NCBI GenBank assembly: GCA_038373865.1
Contig: JAXGGA010001187.1
Span: forward strand, 1-64,000
Length of the DNA: 64,000 nt
Origin: Uloborus plumipes
Lineage: Eukaryota; Arthropoda; Arachnida; Araneae; Uloboridae
Direction of reading: 5' to 3'
The stretch's first letter is position 1; the number at the start of each line of letters is the position of its first letter. The notes under the pieces were generated by a model that ran no database searches, had not been told where the DNA came from, and saw only the letters and a program-made list of their open reading frames with translations. The translations under genes were made by a program, and so were the position numbers. Positions 22,040 to 34,500 of this stretch are shown here, piece after piece.

Positions 22040-22234
22040 AACATCGGCTTCCAATCGTGTAAATTTAAGCCATAGCCGCAATTGCTGAAAAACGTTATAA
22101 TTCGAGTTCTATTTTACATGGAAGTTCCAAACACATCTTATCAGGCGCAGATTTTTTATTTCCTTTGGTATTATTATCTTTAATTTTCCTTATGTTTTCA
22201 CTTCAAAAATAGCGAAAAACAGTTTAAAGCTTTC

Positions 22235-22445
22235 GAATTTTGAAGTCTCGAGGAAAACCTCAAAATAGGTGGGTCTCGACACGCTCCGGAAAATCTGAAG
22301 GAATGCCTTGAGGATTACCTCGAGTCCCAAGACGCTACGGGAATATACGAAAACTAGTCCCTTGAGGAAAACCTCCTGCCTATCCACACAGTACGATCGG
22401 CCTTGGGGAAAACCTGAGAGGGATTCCTTGAGGAAAACCTCAAAA
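22235..22445. repeat. Five spaced copies of a GAGGAAAACCTC mini-hairpin
   Basis: CGAGGAAAACCTCA, TTGAGGATTACCTCG, TTGAGGAAAACCTCC, TTGGGGAAAACCTGA and TTGAGGAAAACCTCA occur within about 200 bases. The core is a GAGG/CCTC inverted repeat around an A-rich spacer. Confidence 0.6.
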
Positions 22446-23786
22446 AGAGAGGGGTCTGGAATTACGATGATGATACTTTAAATGAAATTATTTTATTTCA
22501 ATTACAAATGCTAATCAAATTTTTAGGTTTTTGTGATAGAATCTGCCGATTGAAAATTTTTAGTATTTGACACAATTGAAACCATCAAATTATGCATCGC
22601 ATAACAGACACCAGAAAGTAAGAACTAAAAATTAAAAAAAAAGTTAGGAAATATAGAAAATATTACACATGTGACATTACAAAATATATAAACAATATCA
22701 CACCTTCCGAAATCACGCAAAAATTTAAAACTTTGATTTGAAAACGCATGTGATTATTTTGAGAACAGTCTGGAGGAGATCAGGCAAGATAAAGCAATAT
22801 AGAAAACGTATACAGAATATATGCTAGTCCACCAAAAGAAACGTTCCTATTTTTTCTAATATGGTGCTTAAGAAAAATTGCTTATCAATAAATCAATGTA
22901 GTAACCAGCTTCGTTTTATACTTTTCCGATATGGAACTGTACAACGAAAAGAGGCATAGAAATCTCAGTTACACGAAATTTTATCCGGGAGAAGCTAAAA
23001 TTATTCATGGCATCACAGAGGAATTTAGAGTTCGATAAACATAAAAGGTTTTATGAACAATGAAATTCAAATAATAGTCCAAGCAATGTCGAAGAAAAAC
23101 AATTTTAAACCAATAATGCCTGACATTTTTTTTAGAGAAACCCATGGCAACTATGAGGACGGCCGGTTTACTTTCAACAACTTTAACACATTAATGCCTG
23201 ACATTTTTTTTCCAAAGATATTTTGTATTCTGGTTACAAACAGTGTTTAATGGACAGGAAAAATAATTAAAAAAATATTATGTAAAAAATAATTTTTTTA
23301 TTAAGGAAAGAAAATTCGTCCCTTAAAAGTTACGATAGACCCCAGAGGGTACATACTTTTTTTACTAAAATTTTTTTCTGCCTAAGATATAATATTTGAA
23401 AAGACATTTTATAAGAAGAAATAAAATCAGCAATTAACATAAACTGGGAATAACTTTGAAAACTTAGCTTTTTTTCTTGAGATTGTGGTGGACGATGTGA
23501 TTTTTGATAAAGATCATATTAAAACTGCTACAGAATACACTTTACAATGGTTATGTGCTGCAATCTGATAATAACGAATTGAAACAATACCAAGGTACTC
23601 ATTGAACACTATTATTTGGTTGAAATGCTCATTTTGGGGACATTCAGACCCTTTTTTGGACCGTCCCTAAAAAGGGACGCTAGGCATTAATGGGTTAAGA
23701 CGTCTGGCTCTTTAAATTTATCCTTCCCTATACTTTTCTGAGCAGCATGCCGAGAGTCTGACAGCCGAGAGTAGTCGCGTTTTTAA
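22446..23786. other. No gene seen
   Basis: AT-rich. AATGCCTGACATTTTTTT occurs twice (about 23115 and 23193), and a related inverted AGGCATTAATGGGTTA lies near 23682, so a decayed TIR element may span about 23100-23700. No coding region is supported. Confidence 0.35.
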
Positions 23787-25475
23787 CCGACTTCGAAAAA
23801 GGAGGAGGTTCTCAATTCAAAGCGTATACTTTTTTTTTTTTTTTTGTTCGCACATAACGTCTGATCTACTGAACCGATTTGGACAATTTTTTTTTAATCG
23901 ATAGGAAATGGTGCAACTTAGGTACCATGTACTCATATGACGATATTTGTTCGCTAGAAAAAAAGTTATGATCGAAAAACTAACATTTCATGTCATTTAA
24001 AACAATATCTGCTATCGTAGATCCTTACTTTGTTAAAATTGGCAATGGGGTCCTTCGATGCTGTAGAATTTTCTTATGGACGTTTGCGCCATTTTTGGGG
24101 CTTTGAATCGATTGTGGCAATAAATGGTTTTTGATTTGCGGCACCTATATTATTTTTTCAAAAATTATATACACAATCACTTATATATGTTAATTTTTGT
24201 ACCTTTATAAAATTCTGTATTTTATACCTTGCATTTACGTCAAATTCAAGGTAAAATTAAAAGTCAAAAACTCTGAAGATGATAAAAATATGTTAAAAAT
24301 TAAAGTAACTATTTTTTGTTATTTTCATATTGGTTGTGACCAAAAAACAGCATTACAAACAAATAAAATGTATCAAACACCATGAGTGTTAGTTATTGGG
24401 AAAAATCTGCTGTGTAATGTTTTTTTGCACTGCGAGGTGGGGGGGGGGGGGTATGAATGATCATTAAAGTGACACACATTTTTAAAAAATAAGATTTTGA
24501 TTTGTGGTGTTTGAAAAAAGCTAAAGAGTCCACTTTAGTTGAAAATTATTTTCCATGAAAAGCAAAAACTTGCACCAATTTTCCAAGTCTTCCAAGTCAA
24601 ACTCCTTCTCCCACAATTCAAATTACTTACTTTTACTTTCAATTTTTAACCGACTTCAAAAAAGGAGGAGGTTCTCAATTCAAAGCGTATGTTTTTTTTT
24701 GTCTGTTTGTTCGCACATAACATCTGATTTACTAAACCGATTTGGACATTTTTTTTTAATCGATAGGAGATGGTGTAACTTAGGTACCATGTACTCATAT
24801 GACGATATTTGTTCACTAGAAAAAAAAATTATGATCCAAAAACTAAAATTTCATGTTATTTAAAAACAATATGTGCTATCGTAAATCCTTACTTCAATGA
24901 GCGACCCGATGGTCAAGTGGTTAAAAGCGTCGGGTTGAAGTTCCTGATGGAATGAAATCGAGTTCAGGTCTGCAAATTTTTTGAACAGCTGCATGTTTTT
25001 TTAACTATATTTTGATTATTTTAAGTGCATTTACACTAAAAAGAATGAAATAAAATATTTTTGGAAAAAAAAAAATAGAACCGACTTCAGTTGGAAATTG
25101 CTCTAAAAAGTAAAAAATATTTTTTTTTCTTTGAACACCATCGAAACTACTTTTAAACATAAGTTTTGAAGTCGGGGCAAAAACAATGTATAGAATCATA
25201 CGCAACTACAATTCAACTATAAATATAAATTTTAATGGATTCATTTCATTGATTACCACACATTCGTATAATGGTACAAATATTTTGCTTTTAATTTTCA
25301 ATGGTTTCTTTGAAAAAATGTTGGCAAAATATGGTTAAATATCATTTTACCTATCGTTTTTGCGCCGACTTCAAAACTTATGTTTAAAAGTACTTTCGAT
25401 GGTGTTCAAAGAAAAAAAATTATTTTTTACTTTTTAGAGCAATTTCCAACTGAAGTCGGTTCTATTTTTTTTTCC
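23787..25475. mobile_element. Cluster of 'ACCGACTTC' repeats (family W)
   Basis: AACCGACTTCaAAAAAGGAG followed by GAGGTTCTCAATTCAAAGCG occurs at 23787 and again at 24647. Short TIR units W-b at 25077-25190 (+) and 25360-25472 (-) form an inverted pair. The GACTTC ends recur throughout. No transposase frame is seen. Confidence 0.5.
24898..24985 (+). mobile_element. tRNA-like SINE head
   Basis: GATGGTCAAGTGGTTAAAAG resembles an A-box region and ATCGAGTTCAGGTCTGC a degenerate B-box. It lies inside the W cluster. The stems do not pair well enough for a functional tRNA. Confidence 0.4.
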
Positions 25476-25692
25476 AAAAATATTTTATTTACTGCGCATC
25501 ACACTTGCACTGGAAAAAATACGATTTTTAAGTCGTTTTTGGGCATTTTCGCGTTAAATCAATCATGAAAAAAAAGTTGTTGACCTCACCATTTCTGATT
25601 TTCAAAGTTTGATCTGAAGGACGCATATAACAAGACAAGTAATCCTGGCAAGTTTTAGATTTCTATTTCAAAAATTGTACGAAATATACTGT

Positions 25693-27242
25693 TAACAAGA
25701 AGTTCTGTCAAGAACTAAACGAGCCTACTTTCCCGTACATCGACATCGGCATTCTAGCATCTGATCATTATTCTCTTAATTATCTGAGACTAAAAATTAT
25801 GTCAAACACACCTTTTTAGCACTTAAAGCTGATTTCTGAAAGCAAAATATACCCCTCTCATCAGATGAAATAGACACATAAAAAGTAAATAAATGAACAA
25901 ATAAAGTTTTGTCGCACCTTCTAAAGAATGTAACTGTTACAATTCTTCCGTAGAAAAATTCCTCAATTATTTTCAAAAAAAAAAAAAATTAAAAGGACAA
26001 AGTACATCAAAACACATTTTATCAAAGAAAAAAAAAAGAAAAAAAAAACTCGTCCGTTGATAAAATGTCTCGAGTTTCACTTTTAATCCATTGCCAGTTG
26101 TTAAATATAAATAAAGAATAAAATGCCCTCGTGAATGAAACATTTTTGTTACAAAAAAAAATCGTCTGCCAATAATAATAATAACAATAATAATAATAAT
26201 AAATAAAATAAAACAAATTTTTAAATAAACAAAAAATCGTCTGCACAGTCAGTCATTTTTTTTCTGAGCCTGCATTTCCAGCATGTTTGCGGAGTCGGAG
26301 TCGAAATCAGAGTCCTCACAGAAGATTATTCAGAAAAGTACTTTACAGACATTATTTATCAAAACCATTTTCTTACAAAGTTAGTTTGAAGGATATCCGA
26401 CTTTAAGTTCAGGATCAACATTCAACTTAAATTCCACGTAGGCGCTAATGTTAAATTTTTTTCTGAACGGTTCAATATTGAACGAAAAATGGTTCAAATC
26501 AAGAAGCGAAATATGGGAATGAGCCTCTCCGAGATCTTTCAAACAAAAAAAAGTTTATTCCATTCGGATGGTTCACTCAGAAGTTATTAGGTGGGGAAAG
26601 GTTGCTTGAACGGTTCAATGTTGAACGAAAAAATGTTCAAATTGAAAATTTAAATACGGTAATGAAGTATCCTTGCTGAGATCCTTCGAACAAAAAAAAA
26701 AAGTTTATTCAAATCGGACTGTTCACTCTAAAGTTATTAGGGGTGACAGCTTGCTTGAGCGGTTCAATGTTGAACGAAAAATTGTTCAAATCGGAATGTA
26801 AATACGGGAATGAAGTATCCTTGATAAGATCTTTGGAACAAAAAAAAGTTTGTTCAAATCGGACTGTTCACTCAAAAGTTAGCATCGCGGGACAGGTTGT
26901 TTGAACGTTTCAAAGTTGAACCAAAAATTGTTCAAATCGAAAAATCAACTATGGGAATGAGCTGTACTCGCCGAGATCTTTCCGACAAAAAAAAGTTTGT
27001 CCAAATCGGAATGTTCATTCAAAATTTATTAGGGGGCGGGGGACAGATAGACCGACCGACACACAAATTCCCCATCTCAATACCCTACTTTCCAATTTTT
27101 AATTTTTCGATATTCATTTTACCTTTTTATTTTTTTAACTTGGCGATATTTTTTGGACTTGGCGATATTTTTTAGATGCATTAAGCTACTTTTAATACTT
27201 TTTTCGTCTTTCTTTTACTTTTAACATGAAAGTAGGCTAAAA
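25693..27242 (+). mobile_element. Repeat family X, uninterrupted copy
   Basis: It runs from AAGTTCTGTCAAGAACTAAA through GAGCCTACTTTCCCG to GAAAGTAGGCTAAAAAA. It has a tandem array of four ~145-bp units (about 26465-27030), each with the palindromic GTTCAATGTTGAAC, and a short GACC microsatellite. It serves as the reference for the split copy at 3813-9158. Confidence 0.7.
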
Positions 27243-27392
27243 AACGAAAAAAAAACTAAGTGTTTACATGCAGCTTCTTTTACAGGGTGCGCCAGAGAAA
27301 CTTACTTTTTTGAAATGTCAATAAAAGCAAAACTACTTAAGTTATTGTTTTAATTCTTTTTTTATTTGGGAATACAATATCCCATTTTTTTT

Positions 27393-27742
27393 TCATTTAG
27401 TCTTGAAAATGACATCGGTTAAATGATGACCCCCATTGAGCATGCACTGATTAAGACGATTTTTAAAGTTTGTGAGCACTCTTTGCAGCATATCAATTGG
27501 TATGTTGGCAATTTCGTCGCGAATGTTATTCTTGATGTGAGCTATTGTGCGTGGTCGATCAACACAAACCAGGGATTTCAAATAACCCCATAAAAAAATC
27601 GCACGGCGCCAAATCTGGGGAGCGTGCTGGCCATGGGAGATCGCCTCTGAGAGAGATGAGGTGGTCGGGGAAATGTTTTCGCAACAAATTCATTAAATCT
27701 CGTGCTGTGTGTGCTGTGGCTTCATCTTGCTGAAACCACACG
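27393..27742 (-). pseudogene. Transposase C-terminal part (DUF4817-type)
   Basis: Minus-strand codons give VWFQQDEATAHTARD and PWPARSPDLAPCDFF, matching the second catalytic Asp motif and the SPDLxPCDFF block of Tc1/mariner-class transposases. The frame then shifts by one base in a T-run near 27580 and continues with VDRPRTIAHIKNNIRDEIA to HHLTDVIF and a stop at 27393. The piece is broken by the T-run frameshift, by the MULE-like insertion at 27743 and by an older internal deletion, so it cannot encode an active enzyme. Confidence 0.8.
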
Positions 27743-27987
27743 GTGTGCACTGTAGTTCGCCTAAAACTGATAACGCGAGCTACTTTGACGAGTGGGTCAC
27801 GCCCTATGGAGAGAGATAACGTCAATCAAAGGAGGGGGACGATTTCCGGATTTCAAGAAGGGTTTTGCAGGGATTTTTTTTGTCCCTACCAACCCCCTTT
27901 CCACTAGAAACGTGTTGGTGGTTGTTAAGTTATAAGTCGGCCATTTTTTTTTACTCCTGCTTTCTGTAAGGTCGATAACATCTCAAA

Positions 27988-28206
27988 ATGAGTATCCGAT
28001 ACATCGAATCGACCCGGGGAGGCAAACTTTTAATTTATCAAGAGCACATGTATAGGATTAATCGGAAAGTAAAAAGTACACACTACTGGAAATGCTCGGA
28101 GGAAAAGTGTAAGGCATCTATAATAATTGAAGATGAAAATATAAAGCGTATTCAAAACACGTTCAATAGTTATAATAAATGTAGAAAAATATGCATATTC
28201 ATTTAA
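27988..28206 (+). CDS. FLYWCH-type zinc-finger-like frame
   Basis: This 72-residue frame begins at a true ATG 245 bases inside the left end of the MULE-like element. Its pattern YIEStRGGKLLIY, then MYRINRK, then THYWKCSEEKCKAS (residues 31-44) matches the FLYWCH zinc finger in its aromatic residues and two Cys. The expected HxH-type ligands after NT are replaced (NTFNSYNK), so it is probably a decayed first exon. FLYWCH domains commonly sit at the N-terminus of MULE-encoded proteins, which fits the context. It could instead be an exon with a donor near 28180. Confidence 0.55.
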   Translation: MSIRYIESTRGGKLLIYQEHMYRINRKVKSTHYWKCSEEKCKASIIIEDENIKRIQNTFNSYNKCRKICIFI

Positions 28207-28412
28207 AACTGACAAATGCATATTAGAACGGGTGTAGCTATACTTAATTGCAACAAAAGTTATCTTTGCACGACCTATAATCACCTGAAAATATGTCTCA
28301 ATCAAAAGTAAAACAGTAAATAAAAATATTTAATTAAAACTGCACAGGATGATAAAAAGTTAATACATTTGAGTCAACATTTTCTGATGAAAGACTTAAA
28401 CAAAGTTTTAAG

Positions 28413-29040
28413 GGTCATTCCATAGTGACTAATGTAACATTAAGAGCTGATTTTGTAACTGCTTTTACTTGTATTGTAACTTAAAGGATTAAAAATATTT
28501 TTTAGTTATGCTGGTGGATTTACAATGTACATAGTATCTATGTATAATTTCTGCTAAGAATTTAAAACAAAATTACTGGCAGTAGATATTTTTTCAACCA
28601 AAATAGCAGCGTGACTAACGTAACGTTTTTGCAACCCTGAAAGTGAATGCTCATGTTGTGAGGCAAACATTTCTCAAAGTTAAGCAAGTGTTAAAAATTG
28701 AATGATATATTTGAAAAATGTGTAAAGTTGGCTTTTAAAAACATAACACACATTTATTAAATCTTAATTTTTTTTTAGTCTTGAGTGTCACTTTTACTCA
28801 AGATAGAGTGTGACTAAACGTAACGTGACTAACGTAATCATCGAATAACAAGCAGTAAACACATTACAAACTGTTTATTATGGCTAATCTTAGTGATAAT
28901 TGTAATACTTTTTCAATTTTTTTAAATTTCTTATGTTGTATAATTTTCATTTATTTGTTTATTTATTTATTTTTTGATACTTTTTTCATTTCAGTATTTT
29001 TTTTCCTTCGGCTGAGGTAGACATTTCTATGGAATGACCC
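28413..29040. mobile_element. TTAA-flanked element with GTGACTAACGTAAC words
   Basis: The ends are GGGTCATTCCATAG and its inverse CTATGGAATGACCC. TTAA is duplicated at 28409-28412 and 29041-29044. The word GTGACTAAtGTAAC follows the left end directly (28425) and recurs at 28611, 28810 (one extra A) and 28825. It is 628 bp with no gene. The 4-bp TTAA target also occurs in piggyBac and Kolobok elements, but no family is assigned. Confidence 0.8.
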
Positions 29041-29044
29041 TTAA

Positions 29045-29674
29045 TTTGTCAACTTTGCAATGTTATTTTAAGTTATCACAATAAATAGAAATTTATATAC
29101 CTTAAACATTTATGTAACTGCAATACTGTGTTGCAGTTCCACTTCTGTTTTTCCCATTCTTATTTAAGTCATTTAGTATTTAGTAATAAAATGGAACCAT
29201 GAATAATGTAACCCAATACAAATTTTAAAAGTATCTCTCCTTTCTCATGAAATTTCACCAATGAAATTTCAAATTATTTTTCTGATTTTACTCTCAATTG
29301 TAAGTTGTTAAAATTATACTGTTTTTTAGTAAATTTTTTGCTATCCAGCAATTTGTTCTAGTTTTGTCAGTTTTTTTTTTTTTTTTCATTTTTGCCGGAT
29401 TTTAAAAGTTTCCCCAATGTCCCAGCAAAAATACCATTTTTCCAGCAAAATGCCCAACCCTATTCAAAATTGAAAGAAGATGGCCATTTTGAGACAAAAA
29501 ATTTGAATTTTGAGCTTTTCGGATTTTTTTTTTAATTTCAAAACCCCGCCTATGTGAATTCTAGTGCATCGAGGAACCTCTGTGCCAAGTTTGATAAAAA
29601 TCCGACGAAAACTGTGGATTTGTATATGGAACAAACCAAACAAACAAACACACATACATCCATTTTTATATATA
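29045..29674. other. MULE interior without a gene
   Basis: AT-rich sequence; no supportable coding region or further repeat was identified. Confidence 0.4.
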
Positions 29675-31510
29675 GGGCAATTCCATGGTGTCGGACGTAA
29701 AAAAATGAAGAAATATTTTTCAGTTTTAGTTCCATTTATCAAATATAAACTGAATAGAAATGATGAAGTTGGTATTCAAAATACTCGCTACATCATAATG
29801 AATAAAAAATCATGCTAGTTTTTTAAAATAGATCTCTAAAATAGAACTTAACAAGATTTAAAGAGTTGGTGTCGGACGTAAACGCACAAATATTAAAATT
29901 GGAGATGCACTTAAAATTTACTGAAACTCTGCGAATTGGCTTACATTTTAATTTTAAAAACAGCTAAGATCGATAGTATACTTATGATTAAAGCATATTT
30001 TACAGTTTTTTAGTGATATTGTTTTGAATAAAATTAATTTGGAACTACTTTTACCTTGGTGTCGGACGTAAATTTGCGGTGTCGGACGTAAACTCTTCGA
30101 ATTGGACCTAAACTGTTGTTCTTAAATGTAAATACATGTCAATGATTACAGTTTTAAATAAGAAAATTAGCTGAACTTCTATTCCTAGGTCACACATATT
30201 ATTTTTTGACATTTAAAAGGGTTCATCAAATTTAAACTGTCCCCTTTTTACTGTTGGGATCGGAGGACGAATACGTTTAATAATGTCCCGTAATTTGTAA
30301 AATATTTTATCCTCAGTTCTTGGCCATTTAAAATAGCCTTTAGGACTATGTATGACTGATACTACAATGTAATTTGCAATTTTTTCGGTGATACATCCAA
30401 GACAAAGCTTGGCATCATGCGTTACCCCAACCCAGTCATTGATGTTTACTGTATCAAAATCTGCAGATTCTTCGATCCCAGAATTATCAGATTCTGACAT
30501 AGAAAATATCGGTACTGTTCTTAATTTGTTATCACGTGATATGTCACCAATTTGAACTTGATTGTGTCCAACTGATTTGACAAAATGAGCAGATTTGATG
30601 TTTGGAATAGGCAAACCAGCTTTCTAGTACTGATGCAAATGCTTTGTATCTATGTGTATATCTTTTGCTGGAAGATACTTTATATGCATATTTGGATTTA
30701 AAAGTGCTGCAACTTGAGAAAATTACTCCGCTTTTGTCACTGCCATTTTTCCTGCTTTAACGCGGCGCCAAACAGTTTTTTTCACAGTGCCTCCTATGGC
30801 ATCAACCACCATCAACCAGCAAATATGAATATTAATCAGGATAAAAAAAAATGTAAGCATCCACTTGTACAAATCCAACTAAGAAATCTATGTGTTCTGA
30901 CTCTTTGCGAAACAGAATCCAGGTTGTGCTGTGATGATCTAGTCTTCAAAACTCTAGATGAATACTTCGAGTTGGGTTGCTGTTTTTTTCAAAGCAATAA
31001 TATGTATATAAACTTTTTTTTAACTTCTTAAGAGTTCCCAGAACCACTCAGGTGCATTGTAATTGTCTTAATATAATTGTCTCATGAGCGGAAAAAAACT
31101 TTTAAAGTATTATTATGAAGCAAATTTACTATTTAATAAGTAAATTTAAAGTATATGTATGCATAGTAAAGTCAAAAAAAAAAAAAAATTTTTTTTAATC
31201 ATGTTTCACTTTAACTTTGTAATTACAGGCAAAATATGGAGAATCACAGTTGTAAACAAGTGTTATATAAGGAATGTAACAGTGTCGGACGTAAACGGTG
31301 TCGGACGTAAAGAAGTCCGACACCTAGATTTTAATTAAAAATATTTACTTGTCACTAAATGTTAATAGGTTACATCGATCAGGTCAAAGATCTTGCTTTG
31401 TATACAAAATTAGATGTATGTAGCTTTAAAATTATTGGCCCAGCATAATTAATCGCACATTTTGGTGTCGGACGTAAAACACTTAATGTGCCCCATGGGA
31501 ATTCTGTCAC
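29675..31510. mobile_element. Element with seven GTGTCGGACGTAAA words
   Basis: The left end is GGGCAATTCCATGG. The probable right end, inverted, reads GACAGAATTCCCATGG, sharing only AATTCC-ATGG. The 14-mer GTGTCGGACGTAAa occurs at 29688, 29869, 30059, 30079, 31282, 31298 and 31465, with an inverted partial at 31315-31324. A broken transposase-like frame lies inside on the minus strand. The right boundary and the target duplication are uncertain. Confidence 0.65.
30213..30806 (-). pseudogene. Transposase-like C-terminal relic
   Basis: A continuous minus-strand frame of 197 codons has two internal stops (TAA 30723-30725, TAG 30624-30626). It reads VDAIGGTVKKTVWRRVKAGK, then a Ser/Glu-rich linker, then INDWVGVTHDAKLCLGCI and finally YFKWPRTEDKIFYKLRDIIK followed by RIRPPIPTVKRGQFKF. 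From memory, the VDAIGGTVKRxVW and WPxxEDKIFY blocks recur at the C-terminus of large unclassified transposon proteins in invertebrates; I cannot name the family with certainty. It is the only coding trace in this group of elements. Confidence 0.55.
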
Positions 31511-34500
31511 AAATCAAAATGAATTATATCCTTACACATTTTTGCAACATCACCTGCTGTTCATTGAATATTTAAATAGTTATTCGTCTTAATTTATAAT
31601 TTTAGTACGTATATTTTGGAAAAAACAGAGCTTCTTTGAGAGTCGTCAAATATAGTTTGAAAACGCTCTGGATGTTGACCTTAGTTTGACCTCTTGTAAC
31701 TTAGTTAAAATTTAAGTTATCAAAATTTAGACATGAATTTCAAAATATACAACTCTTTACCTTTAAAATGATACCTTGTTTGCTAAGAAATATTAATTTT
31801 GAAAATTTTACCATCTGGTTGACCTTATCGTTGAATAGGGAACATGCATTGTGTCACAAAATATGATTAAACTACTGTTATTTCATAGAATCGATGATGC
31901 TGATGCCGAAAATCAACATTAAAATTAAAAAAAATCTTTCACTTGAGCGTGAGAAGCAATTAAAAAGGGAGATTTTTGTAAACAATGTCACGTGACGAAA
32001 AACGCTCAGCCATTGGTCCACGTCACAGAATACGATTCTCCCCGCTGCCTTTGATGAGACAGTCGATGCGTTTTTAACACGCTGTTTTGTGTTATCGTTA
32101 TATTCGGGGCCCGGGTGGTAGTTCATTTTTTGGTGTTTTCTTCGTCTTAGTTCATTATACAAAGAGTTTTACAGCTCTTTAAACGTTGAAAAGTTTTTTA
32201 CTATTTTTTCAGGGCAATTTTTAAAGTTTTAGCTCATTTATGAAGTTTGAGCCAATTTTTAAGCAGCTGTGTCTTCTTATCAGCTTAGTGGTTTATAGTC
32301 ATTGTTCACTTTAAAAGGGAAATTGGGGGGGGGGGGATAAACGGAAGGTAGTCTGCTTCACAAAAGAAAAGTAGCGTAGTAAAACTGGTAGATCAAGAAC
32401 AGAACAGGTTTGCCTTCTTTCCAAATCCTTTTCTCATTCTTTCAATCATTTTCTTGGAATTAGATTTCTGGAGAGTTCTGATCACTGAAAAACACCAACA
32501 TTTTTCAGACCGGAAACCTAAAAAAGTACGTGCCTAAATTCTCAGTAAAAATGTCCAAGTGTTTACCACTGAAATATTTAAAATGTTTTCAACTTTAGCT
32601 GCATTTTTCGGGGGGGTTTTGTTGCGAATTTTCGAAGCATGTTTAGTTTTATTCAGTCATCTAACTTCTGAAATGTAGTTATAATTAATGATTGATGCGG
32701 GTTTTTTTTTTTCTATATCTTCATATTTATTATTATTATTTTTTAAAGAATAAAATGACTTTTCATTTCAAATGATGGAAGAAAAATTTATCAAAAGGCA
32801 GTCCGATAATTTTTTAAAGTTGGCTAGCTGTACGCTCTATCCATTTTCAGAAAAACACCCCGATTTCATATCAGTAGAAATGAAAAAAATTTGAGCAGTA
32901 AGATGAGTCAAAAGCTTTTATTTTCGCAAAAACAGGAGTGTTTAAACCGATAAATAATTGAGAAACAGAAAACAGTTTTAAAATATTTTTAAAGGGGGCT
33001 GGATGTGGGGTTGCCTGGGGGGGGGGGCACACTTCAGGGCGTGACACCCAAAATGTGTTAAAGAATTTATGAAACTTCATAACATTTAAAAATTTTCTTT
33101 CTTAAAAGTTTCATTAAAATTTATTTTATATAGAATTTATGAAACTCAGAGCATCGATACCGTTAGGGGGGGGGGACCAAGTAACAACCATGCGTTGTTT
33201 AAATGAAACCAGCCAAAAATGTATCTCACAACTTATGAAAAATGTACATGTTGAATTTCTTGAAAAATATCCCCATTGTTTTAAATTATATAGAATTCAT
33301 CCAACGCAGAATCATTATTATTGATGAAAGGGGGGTTACACCGGGTGACATTCAAAATGTATCCAAGAGTGTGTGAAAAAAAATCTTTCTTTAAAAATGT
33401 CCCCGCTATTTGAAATTTTATTTAATTTATCGAATAGAGGAAGAAGGAGTGTTGCACCCATGTGCTATTTAATTGCTTTGAAGAGTAAATACCAGCTTCG
33501 ATTGAGTTAAACCAAATAGCAATCGCGATTGCTTAGAAAAAAAAAAAAAAAAAAAAAAAACTTAAATTTTTGATGAATTGTTAAAACGTAGATTTTTTTA
33601 TTATTATTTGTTCATTTATTCAGATTATTTTCTACAGAGTAACAAATGAAAAAATATTAATCTATAAATAGAAGTTTAGATTTATAAATAACATTTTAAA
33701 AAGTAATCATCAAAATTAAAATGTGCCTTAAATAAAACAAATTATAAATAAATTTCTGATGAAATAAATAACAAACAATCCTCAAGAACATCCGAATTGC
33801 ATTGCATTTTGGAACACATTTTGATATTCTTGTAAAAACACGCGTTATGCAAAAATCAAGTTCTTGTATCTTGAAAAAATGTATTTGCTATCAATATTTG
33901 TCGTTGAATAACAAAAATTGTATTCTTCTTTTCCACCCCCCCCCCCCCCAGTTAACATGACTGACATGTGTCTCAAAGAATCTAAACCCATGTTTTTACA
34001 AGCTAAATGTTCTTCATATGAGTATTCTTTTATAGCTAAAAAAACATAAAATTAAAAAATAAATAAATAAATAAACCGTGAAGGTTTGCGACTTGTAAAG
34101 GCTTAATAACTTGGCAGTATGTAAAACCTGTGCTTTAAAACTAGTATTTGGAATACATTGATTCCGTGATCTATCTTCTTAATATCTGCCAGTGTGAAGT
34201 TCCGCACTGTACAGCGCAGCGGAGCAAACGCTAGCAGAAGGAACGCAGGGAGAAAAGTAGTATTCTGTGACGTCACAAACTCATGGAGCGGCTACTTTCG
34301 TTTTCCAGGAGGCGTGGCCTAATCGCTTTAAAAACTCGTTTTAAATATGTTTAAACTGGCTTAATGGAGGTGTTATTGGAATGTTTCTGCACAGTTTTTC
34401 ATTGTCTTTCATTTGCAAGTGAGTTTGAAAATCATGCATCTTCCCCATTGCCCTATATAGACTGAAACTAAAATCGTAAAAATGACTACAGCATTTTTCA

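Larger units (their letters stand above)
20868..22225 (-). mobile_element. Repeat R with four nested insertions
   Basis: It is collinear with 36195-36745 once four inserted blocks are removed. The shared landmarks are GCCGATCTCATATgAAAACG, TAATTGTTTTCGAGAG, GTAAAATTTGCTA, GCAAAAGCAGAATAAAGAG, AACAAATAGAAACTGGCAAC and CTATTTTACATGGAAGTTCC. Read on the minus strand, part resembles family F and the 3' region of the Helitron at 47506-48727, so R may be a Helitron derivative. Confidence 0.7.

Noticed and set aside
28413..31510. A CRISPR array, suggested by spaced identical words
   Set aside because: Spacing is irregular, the words are only 14 bases, the DNA is eukaryotic and the words sit inside TIR elements.
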